In this document: positions 1-6,108 of the stretch, one piece after another
How the letters are laid out: each line of letters opens with the position of its first letter
How positions within the stretch are numbered: position 1 is the first letter of the stretch
Assembly (NCBI RefSeq): GCF_002860405.1
Contig: NZ_NMWV01000039.1
Span: 1-6,144, forward strand
Direction: 5' to 3'
DNA length: 6,144 nt
Origin: Bifidobacterium imperatoris
GTDB lineage: Bacteria; Actinomycetota; Actinomycetes; Actinomycetales; Bifidobacteriaceae
The notes under the pieces: generated by a model
The model's input: the letters and a program-made list of their open reading frames with translations, nothing else
What the model was told of the DNA's origin: nothing
Databases searched by the model: none
Program-made: the position numbers and the translations under genes

Positions 1-135
1 GAGTCTGCGTCTCGCGGTGCTCCTGCCGATTCCCAGCACGGAGCACATCTCATCGAGGATGCGTCCCTTGTCCTTCTTCGACGCCTTCATGTATTCATCC
101 CTGAATCTCAGGGTGACCTGCCGCTTCGTCGCCAT
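1..135 (-). CDS. Transposase N-terminus (DDE/integrase-type IS), partial at window edge
   Basis: An open frame on the minus strand encodes 45 residues before leaving the window. It begins MATKRQVTLRFRDEYMKASK and ends GIGRSTARRRL. Residues about 23-45 look like a helix-turn-helix with a GIGRSTARR recognition helix. This type of start is one I associate with integrase-core (IS481/IS3-like) transposases common in bifidobacteria; the catalytic domain lies outside the window, so the family is inferred. The start at 135 is preferred because AGGA lies five bases upstream. An in-frame ATG at 153 would add six residues but has no visible ribosome-binding site. The gene is divergent from the ATPase gene. 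Whether the element is intact cannot be judged from here. Confidence 0.68.
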   Translation of the reverse strand, partial: MATKRQVTLRFRDEYMKASKKDKGRILDEMCSVLGIGRSTARRRL

Positions 136-224
136 GCTGATCCTGTCTTCCATAAGACAAGCCAAACAGGACCGATACCGTTCGCGCTCATTCCCGATGA
201 GGCACCACCACACCCTACGCGCTC

Positions 225-254
225 AAAAAACGTGAGGCACGTCGGTACGCCGAC
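225..254 (-). terminator. Weak terminator-like hairpins with T6 on the minus strand
   Basis: Read on the minus strand, GTCGG-CGTA-CCGAC (254-241) is followed by CGTG-CCT-CACG (241-231) and then six T residues (230-225). The two hairpins share base 241 and so compete. Both stems are short (5 and 4 bp), so termination would be inefficient. The structure would act on transcription entering the transposase gene from the ATPase side. Confidence 0.22.
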
Positions 255-394
255 CAATCCACGGCACTATGCAATAATGGCAAAGTATGCATCGGCAGCA
301 GTTGCGTCGGTGCCCACAACCGCGCAGTTCTACGGGCAGCTGGGGGAGATAACCCGGTGGTGATAGGTAGGGCTGACTACTCCGCGGCAATACC

Positions 395-400
395 AAGGAG
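395..400 (+). promoter_or_regulatory. Ribosome-binding site of the ATPase gene
   Basis: AAGGAG sits six bases before the ATG at 407. It is a near-ideal Shine-Dalgarno sequence and fixes the start of the ATPase gene. Confidence 0.85.
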
Positions 401-406
401 AACATC

Positions 407-3400
407 ATGGTTGATCGCCAGAATGATCAATCCGCCAACGCTGCGACCGCAACGGAAGAGGTCGCGCTGAATACCGCGCAATCGGTGCAATCTGTGCAGG
501 ATCAAGCGGTGGAATCAGAAGAAGTCCGCGCCCAAGAGGCGTTATTGGGGGATACCGACCCCAGTTTGACCAGTGCCGAAGACGTGGCCAAAGCCTTGAA
601 CGTCGACCCAAGCCGGGGCTTAAGTGATGAAGAAGCCAAGCGTCGACTGGCCAAATTCGGTCCGAATGAGCTGGCCAGTGCGCCGCCAGTGCCGAAGTGG
701 AAGAAGTTCCTAGCCCAGTTCCAAGATCCGCTGGTGTATTTGCTGCTCGCAGCAACTGTAATCTCGGTTATCGCTTGGTTTATTGAAAAAGCCAATGCTG
801 TACCGGGTGCTGAAGGGGGAGAGGCACTCCCGTTCGATGCTCTGGTTATCGTCCTGATTCTGATTGTTAACGCTGTGCTCGGCTATATGCAGGAAGCCAA
901 AGCCGAGGCGGCAGTAGAGGCACTTGCCCAAATGACTGCGCCGCAGACGTCAGTGCTGCGTGACGGCAAGGTTCAGCGTATTAATACCACGGACGTTGTG
1001 CCAGGCGACATTATCGTCCTCGCTGAGGGTGATTCGGTATCCGCCGATGGCCGCTTGGTCAATGCAGCCAGCCTGCGCATCGCCGAAGCCAGCCTGACCG
1101 GCGAATCAGTGCCGGTCGGCAAGAAGCCGGATACGCTGGCCGAAGCCAAAGCTCTGGGCGACCGCGCCAATATGATTTTCAACGGTACTTCGGTGACCCA
1201 GGGTACCGGCCGCGCGATTGTGACCGGCACCGGCATGAACACGCAGGTCGGCAAGATTGCAGACATGCTCTCCGCCACTGAAGACGAGAAAACCCCGCTG
1301 CAGAAGGAAATGGACTACGTTTCCAAGATCCTCGGTATTGCAGTGTGCATTATCGCCGTAGTGGTACTGGTGGCGCTCGCTGTACTGGAAGGCTTCAATG
1401 ACATTCATGATGTGATTGATTCCCTCCTGCTTGCCGTTTCCCTGGCTGTTGCTGCCGTGCCGGAAGGCTTGGCTGCGATTCTGACCGTAGTGCTGGCGCT
1501 CGGCGTGCAGCGTATGGCCGCGCACAACGCCATCGTCAAGAAGCTGCATTCAGTGGAAACGCTCGGCTCCGCATCCGTGATTTGCTCGGATAAAACCGGT
1601 ACGTTGACCCGTAACGAAATGACCGTGGAACGTGTGGTCACGCCTAGCGGCGAAGTGCAGATTACCGGCACGGGGTACGCGCCTGAAGGCCGTATGGTGA
1701 TGACAGGCGGCATCGACCCGCAATCCGAACAGGCCAAAACCGTGGCCGATGAAGTTGTGGCTACTTTGCTTGCCGGCACGCTGGCAAACGATGGTGAACT
1801 GCGCCAAGATGCCAACGGCCGTTGGGAGACGGTTGGCGATCCTACTGAAGTGTCCCTGATTGTGGCCGCCCGCAAGGTCAAGGCCGATCACAAGGCACAG
1901 CGTTACACGCGCGTTGGTGAAATCCCGTTTACCTCCGAGCGCAAGCGCATGTCCATCATCGCCAAGGACGACACCGATTCCGGCAAGCTCACCGTATTCG
2001 CCAAGGGTGCTCCCGACGTGCTGCTGAGCTACTGCTCCCGTATTCGCGTGGGCGGTCAGGTCAGGAAGCTCACCGAAGGCGACCGCCAGACCATCCTGTC
2101 CACCGTCGAACGCCTCTCCTCTGAGGCATACCGCACGCTCGGTGAGGCATGCCGCCCGCTCGAAACCAGCTCACTGGCTGACGTGCCTGGCGTCGCCGTC
2201 AATGCGGCCGGCCAGGTGGCCGATATCGCTGACCAGGCGGAAACGCTCGAAACCGACCTGATCTGGAACGGTATGGTTGGCATTATCGATCCGCCGCGCA
2301 CCGAAGTCCGCGATTCCGTGGCCGAAGCGCATCGTGCCGGCATCCGCACGGTAATGATTACCGGCGATCACCCGCTGACCGCAGCCCGTATCGCTTCCGA
2401 CCTTGGCATTATCGCCAAGGATGGTAAGGCGCTTACCGGTGACCAACTTGACGAGCTGAAGAGCGAAGCCGAGTTTGATAAGGCTACCGCAGACGTTTCC
2501 GTCTATGCGCGCGTGGCTCCCGAGCACAAGCTCAAGATTGTGGAATCCCTGCAGCGCCAAGGCAACATCGTGGCCATGACCGGCGACGGTGTAAACGATG
2601 CTCCGGCAGTCAAATCCGCAGATATCGGTGTGGCCATGGGCATTACCGGTACTGAAGTGACCAAGCAGAGCGCCAAGATGATTCTGGCGGATGACAATTT
2701 CTCCACCATTGTGGCTGCCGTACGCGAAGGTCGCGTGATCTTCGATAACATCCGCAAGTTCCTGCGCTACCTGCTGAGCTCCAACGTGGGAGAAGTGTTT
2801 ACAGTGTTCCTCGGTGTGGTGCTGGCCGGCTTCCTCGGCATCCGCCAGCCGGAAACCGTAGGCGTCACCGTGCCGCTGCTCGCCACGCAGTTGCTATGGA
2901 TCAACCTGCTCACTGATGCTGCCCCGGCGCTCGCTATGGGTGTGGATCCGCAGACTGAAGATGTGATGGGCCGCAAGCCTCGTAAGATTACCGATCGTGT
3001 GATCGACGCTTCAATGTGGGGCGACATCATCTACATCGGCATCATCATGGCCATCGTGACGCTTATCGGCATGGATATGCACTTGGCAGGCGGCCTGTTC
3101 ACCGACCGCTCGGTGGAGGCAATCGGCCACGAGGCACAGATGACTGAGGCTCGCACAATGGGCTTCACGATCTTGGTGTTCGCTCAGCTGTTCAACGCAC
3201 TGGCTTCCCGCTCCCACTTGCAGTCCGCGTTCGTGGGACTGTTCTCCAACAAGTGGCTGTGGGGTGCCATCGGACTCTCGGTTGTGTTGCAGCTTGTGGT
3301 GATTTACGTGCCGTTCCTCAATTCCGCGTTCGGCACCACGCCGCTCGGCCCTCTGGCTTGGGTGGAGTGCATCGGCCTGGCAGCTATCGTGCTGATTGCC

Positions 3401-3445
3401 TCCGAACTGCGCAAGCTTGTGCTGCGTGCTATGGCAAAGAAGTAA
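407..3445 (+). CDS. P2-type cation-transporting ATPase, probable Ca2+ exporter (PacL/SERCA-like)
   Basis: This 1012-residue membrane pump probably uses ATP to export Ca2+ or a similar cation. Visible motifs in order: cation-ATPase N-terminal domain about 54-100; TGES 231-234 in the actuator domain; PEGL 352-355 in M4; DKTGT 395-399 with phospho-acceptor D395; KGAP 533-536 at the nucleotide site; DPPR 628-631; ITGD 651-654; TGDGVNDAPA 725-734. About ten membrane segments are expected: two before and two after the actuator domain, then six from about 785 to 1003. Residues matching SERCA Ca2+ ligands are E353 (M4), N793 and E796 (M5), and N833, T836 and D837 (M6). The M8 ligand (SERCA E908) appears to be Q927. 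The first 50 or so residues form an acidic, Gln/Ala-rich extension of unknown role. The gene is complete, stands alone, and ends convergently with the next gene. Na+, K+ or Mn2+ transport is less likely but not excluded. Confidence 0.93.
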   Translation: MVDRQNDQSANAATATEEVALNTAQSVQSVQDQAVESEEVRAQEALLGDTDPSLTSAEDVAKALNVDPSRGLSDEEAKRRLAKFGPNELASAPPVPKWKKFLAQFQDPLVYLLLAATVISVIAWFIEKANAVPGAEGGEALPFDALVIVLILIVNAVLGYMQEAKAEAAVEALAQMTAPQTSVLRDGKVQRINTTDVVPGDIIVLAEGDSVSADGRLVNAASLRIAEASLTGESVPVGKKPDTLAEAKALGDRANMIFNGTSVTQGTGRAIVTGTGMNTQVGKIADMLSATEDEKTPLQKEMDYVSKILGIAVCIIAVVVLVALAVLEGFNDIHDVIDSLLLAVSLAVAAVPEGLAAILTVVLALGVQRMAAHNAIVKKLHSVETLGSASVICSDKTGTLTRNEMTVERVVTPSGEVQITGTGYAPEGRMVMTGGIDPQSEQAKTVADEVVATLLAGTLANDGELRQDANGRWETVGDPTEVSLIVAARKVKADHKAQRYTRVGEIPFTSERKRMSIIAKDDTDSGKLTVFAKGAPDVLLSYCSRIRVGGQVRKLTEGDRQTILSTVERLSSEAYRTLGEACRPLETSSLADVPGVAVNAAGQVADIADQAETLETDLIWNGMVGIIDPPRTEVRDSVAEAHRAGIRTVMITGDHPLTAARIASDLGIIAKDGKALTGDQLDELKSEAEFDKATADVSVYARVAPEHKLKIVESLQRQGNIVAMTGDGVNDAPAVKSADIGVAMGITGTEVTKQSAKMILADDNFSTIVAAVREGRVIFDNIRKFLRYLLSSNVGEVFTVFLGVVLAGFLGIRQPETVGVTVPLLATQLLWINLLTDAAPALAMGVDPQTEDVMGRKPRKITDRVIDASMWGDIIYIGIIMAIVTLIGMDMHLAGGLFTDRSVEAIGHEAQMTEARTMGFTILVFAQLFNALASRSHLQSAFVGLFSNKWLWGAIGLSVVLQLVVIYVPFLNSAFGTTPLGPLAWVECIGLAAIVLIASELRKLVLRAMAKK

Positions 3446-3500
3446 AAGCGCACAGAGCAGCAATTGCAGCTGTGAATTGAAGCTGCGCAGTAAGTAAATA

Positions 3501-3535
3501 AGAAGGTCGGATGGAGATGATCCATCCGACCTTCT
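3501..3535. terminator. Perfect 15-bp hairpin between convergent genes, likely bidirectional terminator
   Basis: AGAAGGTCGGATGGA (3501-3515) pairs perfectly with TCCATCCGACCTTCT (3521-3535) around the loop GATGA. It lies 55 nt after the ATPase stop and 19 nt after the stop of the minus-strand gene. On the minus strand the stem is followed by TTATTTACTTAC, a modest U-rich tail. On the plus strand GCTATATGAC follows, which is a poor U-tract. It probably terminates the minus-strand gene best and serves both genes to some degree. Confidence 0.75.
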
Positions 3536-3554
3536 GCTATATGACGTGAGCTAG

Positions 3555-5147
3555 TCAGTCGCTCTCAGGTGTAGCGCTGCCAGTGTCGGTGCTACCGCTA
3601 TCGCCACCAGTGTTCGGAGTCGGCTGTTGCAGTTGCTGCTGAGCTTCTTCCTGTGCCTTCTTTTCAGCCTCTTCCTGCGCTTGCTTATCGGCATCAGCCT
3701 TTTGCTTGGACTGCATGGAAGCATTCACATCAGACTCGGCCTTTTGCAGTGCGGAAATCGCATTATCCACATCTGCATCAGACGGATTCGAGCTGTTCGC
3801 AATGGTATTGGCATTGGTGATGGCGGTTTGCAAAGCAGTTCGAGTGCTTTCATCCGCAACATTGCCGGCAGAGTTGTTCAAGGTGCTTTGCGCCTGAGCA
3901 ATGGCCGAGCTGAGCTTGGACTTCTTCGAATTGGTATCAGCGGTTTTCTCGGAAGCATTAACAGCCTTGATACCGCTGTTAATAGCATCGGTCTGATCAG
4001 TCACCGTGCTGATCTGATCCTGCATATCCTTAACCTGCTGCTTGAGCTTATCTGCGGACAGAGAAGCATCGCAGCTGGCGGTATCTTCAGGGTTCTGTCC
4101 CTTTTCTACTGCCGCGTTCAGGGAATCAATCGTGGTGCTATCCGCAACCTTGCCCTTGGAAACCTGAACAGTGGTTTGACCCTTGGAGACTGCGGTTGCC
4201 AACTTCTTCTTAGCAGCATCGTATTGCTTAGCCGCAGCCTTGCATTCCACCAAAGCGGCAGCTTGACTCACCTTGCTGCTGTTGGAGTGCCACCAGAACA
4301 GCCCGCCGCCAATCAATGCAATCACCAGAACTACCACGCCGGCAATAATGGCAATCTTGCGGGTATCCTGCTTATTCTCACCGCCGTTATGACGTCCGGC
4401 TTTGTTGCCATCGCCGGAGTCGTCCTCATCCGCGAATTCTTCCAGTGGGGAGATTGTCGGAGGCAGCGGCTGTGCCGGCTCCTCCTCGAGTCCTGCTAGC
4501 TTCACCGGAGCATTAGCGACCGGCTGGAATACCTGCGTGGCTTCCTCATCAGCCGGGGTCTCTGCGGACAGTGGAACTGCAGGAGTCTGATTCAAGGCAG
4601 TGTATGCCTGTGTGGCCTCAGTCTGAGCAGCGGTACTGAACGGTGAAGTTGCAGCGGGAGTTTGGGCCGGCTGGAATACCTGCGTAGCGCCCTCGTCGGC
4701 TGCCGGATTAGTGGGCTGCGGCGTGTAAGACATCGCCTGAGTCGGGGCTGCCGGGGCCACTGGTGCAGTCGCTGGCGTTGCAGCAGCCGGTGTGACGGCT
4801 GGAGCAGCTGGTGTGACGGCTGGTGCAGCTGGAGCGACCGGGCGGAAGCTTTGCGTGGCCTGATCCCATACATACTGCTGTTGGCCGGGAGCCGCGGTTA
4901 CTGGCTGGGCCGCAGCTGGAGCAGCCGGCTGCGTGTATGCCACAGGCTGCGTAGGCTGCACTGGTGCGGGAACCGTAGGCTGCGTTTGCGGGAACGGGTT
5001 AAACGCCTGAGTTTCCTGGCCTGCGGTAGCAGAAGTGGCAGGTTGCGTCGGCTGTTCTGCTTGTGTGGGGAGCGGCGGTACTACCGGCTTGATCGGTTCA
5101 CTGTTGTTCTGGAAGTCGAACTGAAAACCACCATCACTGTTGGTCAT
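3555..5147 (-). CDS. Single-pass membrane protein with Pro/Ala/Thr/Gln-rich arm and extracytoplasmic helical domain
   Basis: I do not recognise a named family for this 530-residue protein. Residues 1-250 are low in complexity (Pro, Ala, Thr, Gln) with acidic clusters and no enzymatic motif. One membrane segment spans about 265-286 (IAIIAGVVVLVIALIGGGLF). Basic residues just before it (GRHNGGENKQDTRK) indicate N-in, C-out topology. The outer part, 290-510, is helical and rich in Ala, Lys, Asp and Gln. It holds two related segments (about 297-355 and 411-475) that resemble FIVAR-type modules, and the only two cysteines (C302, C359), which could form a disulphide. Residues 482-508 look like a charged coiled coil, followed by a Gly/Ser/Thr tail. 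DEGATQVFQP (151-160) and DEEATQVFQP (200-209) are near-identical repeats. The start at 5147 is chosen because AAGGAG lies five bases upstream; an ATG eight codons earlier has no such site. A role in envelope sensing or anchoring is inference. Confidence 0.88.
   Translation of the reverse strand: MTNSDGGFQFDFQNNSEPIKPVVPPLPTQAEQPTQPATSATAGQETQAFNPFPQTQPTVPAPVQPTQPVAYTQPAAPAAAQPVTAAPGQQQYVWDQATQSFRPVAPAAPAVTPAAPAVTPAAATPATAPVAPAAPTQAMSYTPQPTNPAADEGATQVFQPAQTPAATSPFSTAAQTEATQAYTALNQTPAVPLSAETPADEEATQVFQPVANAPVKLAGLEEEPAQPLPPTISPLEEFADEDDSGDGNKAGRHNGGENKQDTRKIAIIAGVVVLVIALIGGGLFWWHSNSSKVSQAAALVECKAAAKQYDAAKKKLATAVSKGQTTVQVSKGKVADSTTIDSLNAAVEKGQNPEDTASCDASLSADKLKQQVKDMQDQISTVTDQTDAINSGIKAVNASEKTADTNSKKSKLSSAIAQAQSTLNNSAGNVADESTRTALQTAITNANTIANSSNPSDADVDNAISALQKAESDVNASMQSKQKADADKQAQEEAEKKAQEEAQQQLQQPTPNTGGDSGSTDTGSATPESD
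4783..4833 (-). repeat. 21-bp tandem repeat, about 2.4 copies, in the Pro/Ala-rich region
   Basis: Plus-strand units GCAGCCGGTGTGACGGCTGG plus A (4783-4803) and GCAGCTGGTGTGACGGCTGG plus T (4804-4824) differ at two positions. A partial third unit begins at 4825. The unit is in frame and encodes a seven-residue repeat of the type PAVTPAA. Changes in copy number would lengthen or shorten the arm without a frameshift. Confidence 0.75.
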
Positions 5148-5152
5148 TACAT

Positions 5153-5158
5153 CTCCTT
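5153..5158 (-). promoter_or_regulatory. Ribosome-binding site that fixes the start of the membrane-protein gene
   Basis: AAGGAG on the minus strand is five bases before the ATG at 5147. It favours that start over the in-frame upstream ATG at 5171, whose codons run through this site. Confidence 0.82.
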
Positions 5159-5174
5159 GACGTGCGAACAAAGT

Positions 5175-5192
5175 ACCGGCGCACGAGCCGGT
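5175..5192 (-). other. Hairpin in the dcd/membrane-protein intergenic gap
   Basis: On the minus strand ACCGGC-TCGTGC-GCCGGT forms a 6-bp GC-rich stem, followed by ACTTTGTTC, which is only weakly T-rich. It could be a leaky terminator after dcd, an RNA-stability element, or part of the leader of the downstream gene. No clear promoter is visible in this 106-nt gap, so read-through from dcd is possible. Confidence 0.35.
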
Positions 5193-5253
5193 GAATAATC
5201 GTCAGATGGACTGCAGCCACCTGCCTGGGATAAGCGAGTGAGCGGTTTCAGTC

Positions 5254-5835
5254 TCAGTCGTCGATATGTGCTCGATAGAAGTTTTCGTAGGAACGGCTTG
5301 GCGTGGGGCCGCGCTGACCCTGATAATGCGAGCCGGTGCTTGCAGAGCCATATGGATGCTCAGCCGGAGAGCTCAACTGGAAGAAGCACATCTGGCCAAT
5401 CTTCATGCCCGGCCACAGCTTGACCGGCAACGTGGAAACATTGGAAAGTTCCAGCGTGATATGGCCTTCGAATCCAGGATCAATGAAGCCTGCGGTCGAG
5501 TGGGTCAAAATACCCAAGCGGCCCAGCGAGCTCTTGCCCTCCAAACGAGCAGCAATGGTTGGGTCCAGCTTCACATACTCCCAAGTGGAACCCAACGCGA
5601 ATTCACCGGGATGCAGAATCCACGGCTCATCAGGACCCACTTCGAATTGCTCGGTCAGCGCGCCCTGGTTCTCTGCCGGATCAACATAGGTGTAGGCATG
5701 ATTATTGAACAAACGGAAATACCGATCCAGCCTCACGTCGATGGAAGCAGGCTGCACCATTTCGGGGGTCCACGGTTCGAGTGAAATATGGCCAGCGGAC
5801 TGTGCGGCGATAATATCGCGGTCGGACAGCAGCAT
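5254..5835 (-). CDS. dcd: dCTP deaminase, actinobacterial type (possibly bifunctional dCTP deaminase/dUTPase)
   Basis: This cytoplasmic enzyme of 193 residues converts dCTP to dUTP and ammonia, feeding dUMP and dTMP synthesis. The length and sequence match the Dcd family along the whole protein. It starts MLLSDRDI and has the substrate-site segment GKSSLGRLG (100-108), [11 protein letters not shown] (112-122), the catalytic glutamate E129 within [15 protein letters not shown] (141-148), and the C-terminal [11 protein letters not shown] (173-183) that closes over the nucleotide. From memory, these segments are nearly identical to the Mycobacterium tuberculosis enzyme, which carries out both deamination and dUTP hydrolysis, so the same double activity is plausible but unproven. 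The start at 5835 has AAGGAG five bases upstream and matches the family N-terminus. The frame stays open 43 codons further upstream, which I regard as chance. The membrane-protein gene follows on the same strand after 106 nt. Confidence 0.96.
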   Translation of the reverse strand: MLLSDRDIIAAQSAGHISLEPWTPEMVQPASIDVRLDRYFRLFNNHAYTYVDPAENQGALTEQFEVGPDEPWILHPGEFALGSTWEYVKLDPTIAARLEGKSSLGRLGILTHSTAGFIDPGFEGHITLELSNVSTLPVKLWPGMKIGQMCFFQLSSPAEHPYGSASTGSHYQGQRGPTPSRSYENFYRAHIDD

Positions 5836-5840
5836 AGAAA

Positions 5841-5846
5841 CTCCTT
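5841..5846 (-). promoter_or_regulatory. dcd: Ribosome-binding site that fixes the dcd start
   Basis: AAGGAG on the minus strand lies five bases before the ATG at 5835. With the conserved MLLSDRD N-terminus it rules out the longer in-frame version beginning at 5964. Confidence 0.88.
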
Positions 5847-5963
5847 GAATTACAGTATTGTCCCCAAGTTTAGCGCCCAGTGCGGAAACAATAGAGAAAA
5901 GGCCGGGGACCTGAGACCTCGTTAGCTTAAAAATTTTCAGGTTATTCTCAGAAAACCCCAGCA

Positions 5964-5992
5964 TTAAACACAGAATCTGATGGTTATATAAG
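5964..5992 (+). promoter_or_regulatory. Candidate promoter for the plus-strand small RNA
   Basis: TATAAG (5987-5992) matches five of six bases of the -10 consensus. TTAAAC (5964-5969), 17 bp upstream, matches the -35 consensus at three of six. Transcription would start near 5999, about 75 nt before the terminator stem. The -35 is weak, so this is tentative. Confidence 0.3.
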
Positions 5993-6013
5993 ACATGTCA
6001 GCGGAAAGCTGAA
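5983..6013 (-). promoter_or_regulatory. dcd: Candidate dcd promoter sharing the same -10 region
   Basis: On the minus strand TATAAC (5988-5983) is a five-of-six match to the -10 consensus. TTCAGC (6013-6008) is a weak -35 at 19 bp from TATAAC, or at 17 bp if the overlapping TATATA is used as the -10. It would give dcd a leader of about 140 nt. A promoter closer to dcd is equally possible; the leader is AT-rich around 5925-5950. Confidence 0.22.
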
Positions 6014-6108
6014 CAGGAACAGCAGCAGTTCCCGATAATTGAACCCCTTTCTTCTTCTCTCTCTCCTTTCTCTCCCCGGCGGCCCGCACCGCCGGGGTTC
6101 TTTTTTAT
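5999..6108 (+). ncRNA. Candidate CU-rich small RNA ending in an intrinsic terminator
   Basis: A strong plus-strand terminator at 6074-6110 has no plus-strand protein gene before it within this window; the nearest gene upstream, dcd, points the other way. The segment between the candidate promoter and the terminator has two small hairpins: TCAGC-GGAAA-GCTGA (5998-6012) and GGAAC-AGCAGCA-GTTCC (6016-6032). A run of 34 consecutive pyrimidines (6044-6077) then leads into the terminator stem. The run contains CTCCTTT (6063-6069), complementary to the AAGGAG ribosome-binding sites used by all three complete genes here. Compact hairpins, a CU-rich single-stranded stretch and a terminal hairpin with U-run are a typical layout for a trans-acting small RNA. 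I matched it to no known family. The 5' end is a guess. Confidence 0.4.

Larger units (their letters stand above)
136..406. other. Non-coding gap between transposase and ATPase gene
   Basis: This 271-nt gap probably contains the terminus of the insertion sequence and the leader of the ATPase gene. I see no credible protein gene in it. The open frame at 17-235 on the plus strand is antisense to the transposase and has no coding character. The IS end cannot be placed because the other terminus is outside the window. No convincing -35/-10 pair for the ATPase gene is visible; AT-rich stretches at 268-278 and 285-291 are possible -10 regions without a matching -35. A GTCGG-TACG-CCGAC hairpin lies at 241-254. 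Confidence 0.5.

Noticed and set aside
290..400. A metal-sensing riboswitch (yybP-ykoY or M-box type) in the ATPase leader.
   Set aside because: The leader has GGGGGAGATAA and several short GC stems, but I could not match the conserved loops or paired stems of either class.
3448..3488. A second terminator just after the ATPase stop (GCGCA...TGCGC with inner CACAG/CTGTG and GCAATTGC).
   Set aside because: The pairings are short, interrupted and mutually competing, and no T-run follows.
3555..3620. A sortase anchoring signal at the C-terminus of the membrane protein (PTPNTGG).
   Set aside because: There is no LPxTG, no following hydrophobic segment and no basic tail.
3627..4499. A 290-residue plus-strand open frame, Leu/Arg/Ile-rich, opposite the membrane-protein gene.
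   Set aside because: It is an antisense shadow of a gene with clear protein features, and has no ribosome-binding site or recognisable domain.
5148..5171. A longer start for the membrane protein at 5171 (MFARQGDV...).
   Set aside because: Its codons overlap the AAGGAG that serves the ATG at 5147, and no ribosome-binding site precedes 5171.
4662..5198. A 178-residue plus-strand Arg/Ser/Gly/Leu-rich open frame.
   Set aside because: It is the antisense image of the Pro/Ala/Thr/Gln-rich arm, with composition expected from that alone.
5836..5964. A 43-codon in-frame upstream extension of dcd from an ATG at 5964.
   Set aside because: The family N-terminus is MLLSDRD at 5835, which has an ideal AAGGAG; the extension has neither a ribosome-binding site nor family similarity.
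6015..6032. A LexA-like operator (GAAC...GTTC) near the dcd/small RNA region.
   Set aside because: The half-sites are seven bases apart; the actinobacterial SOS box needs four.
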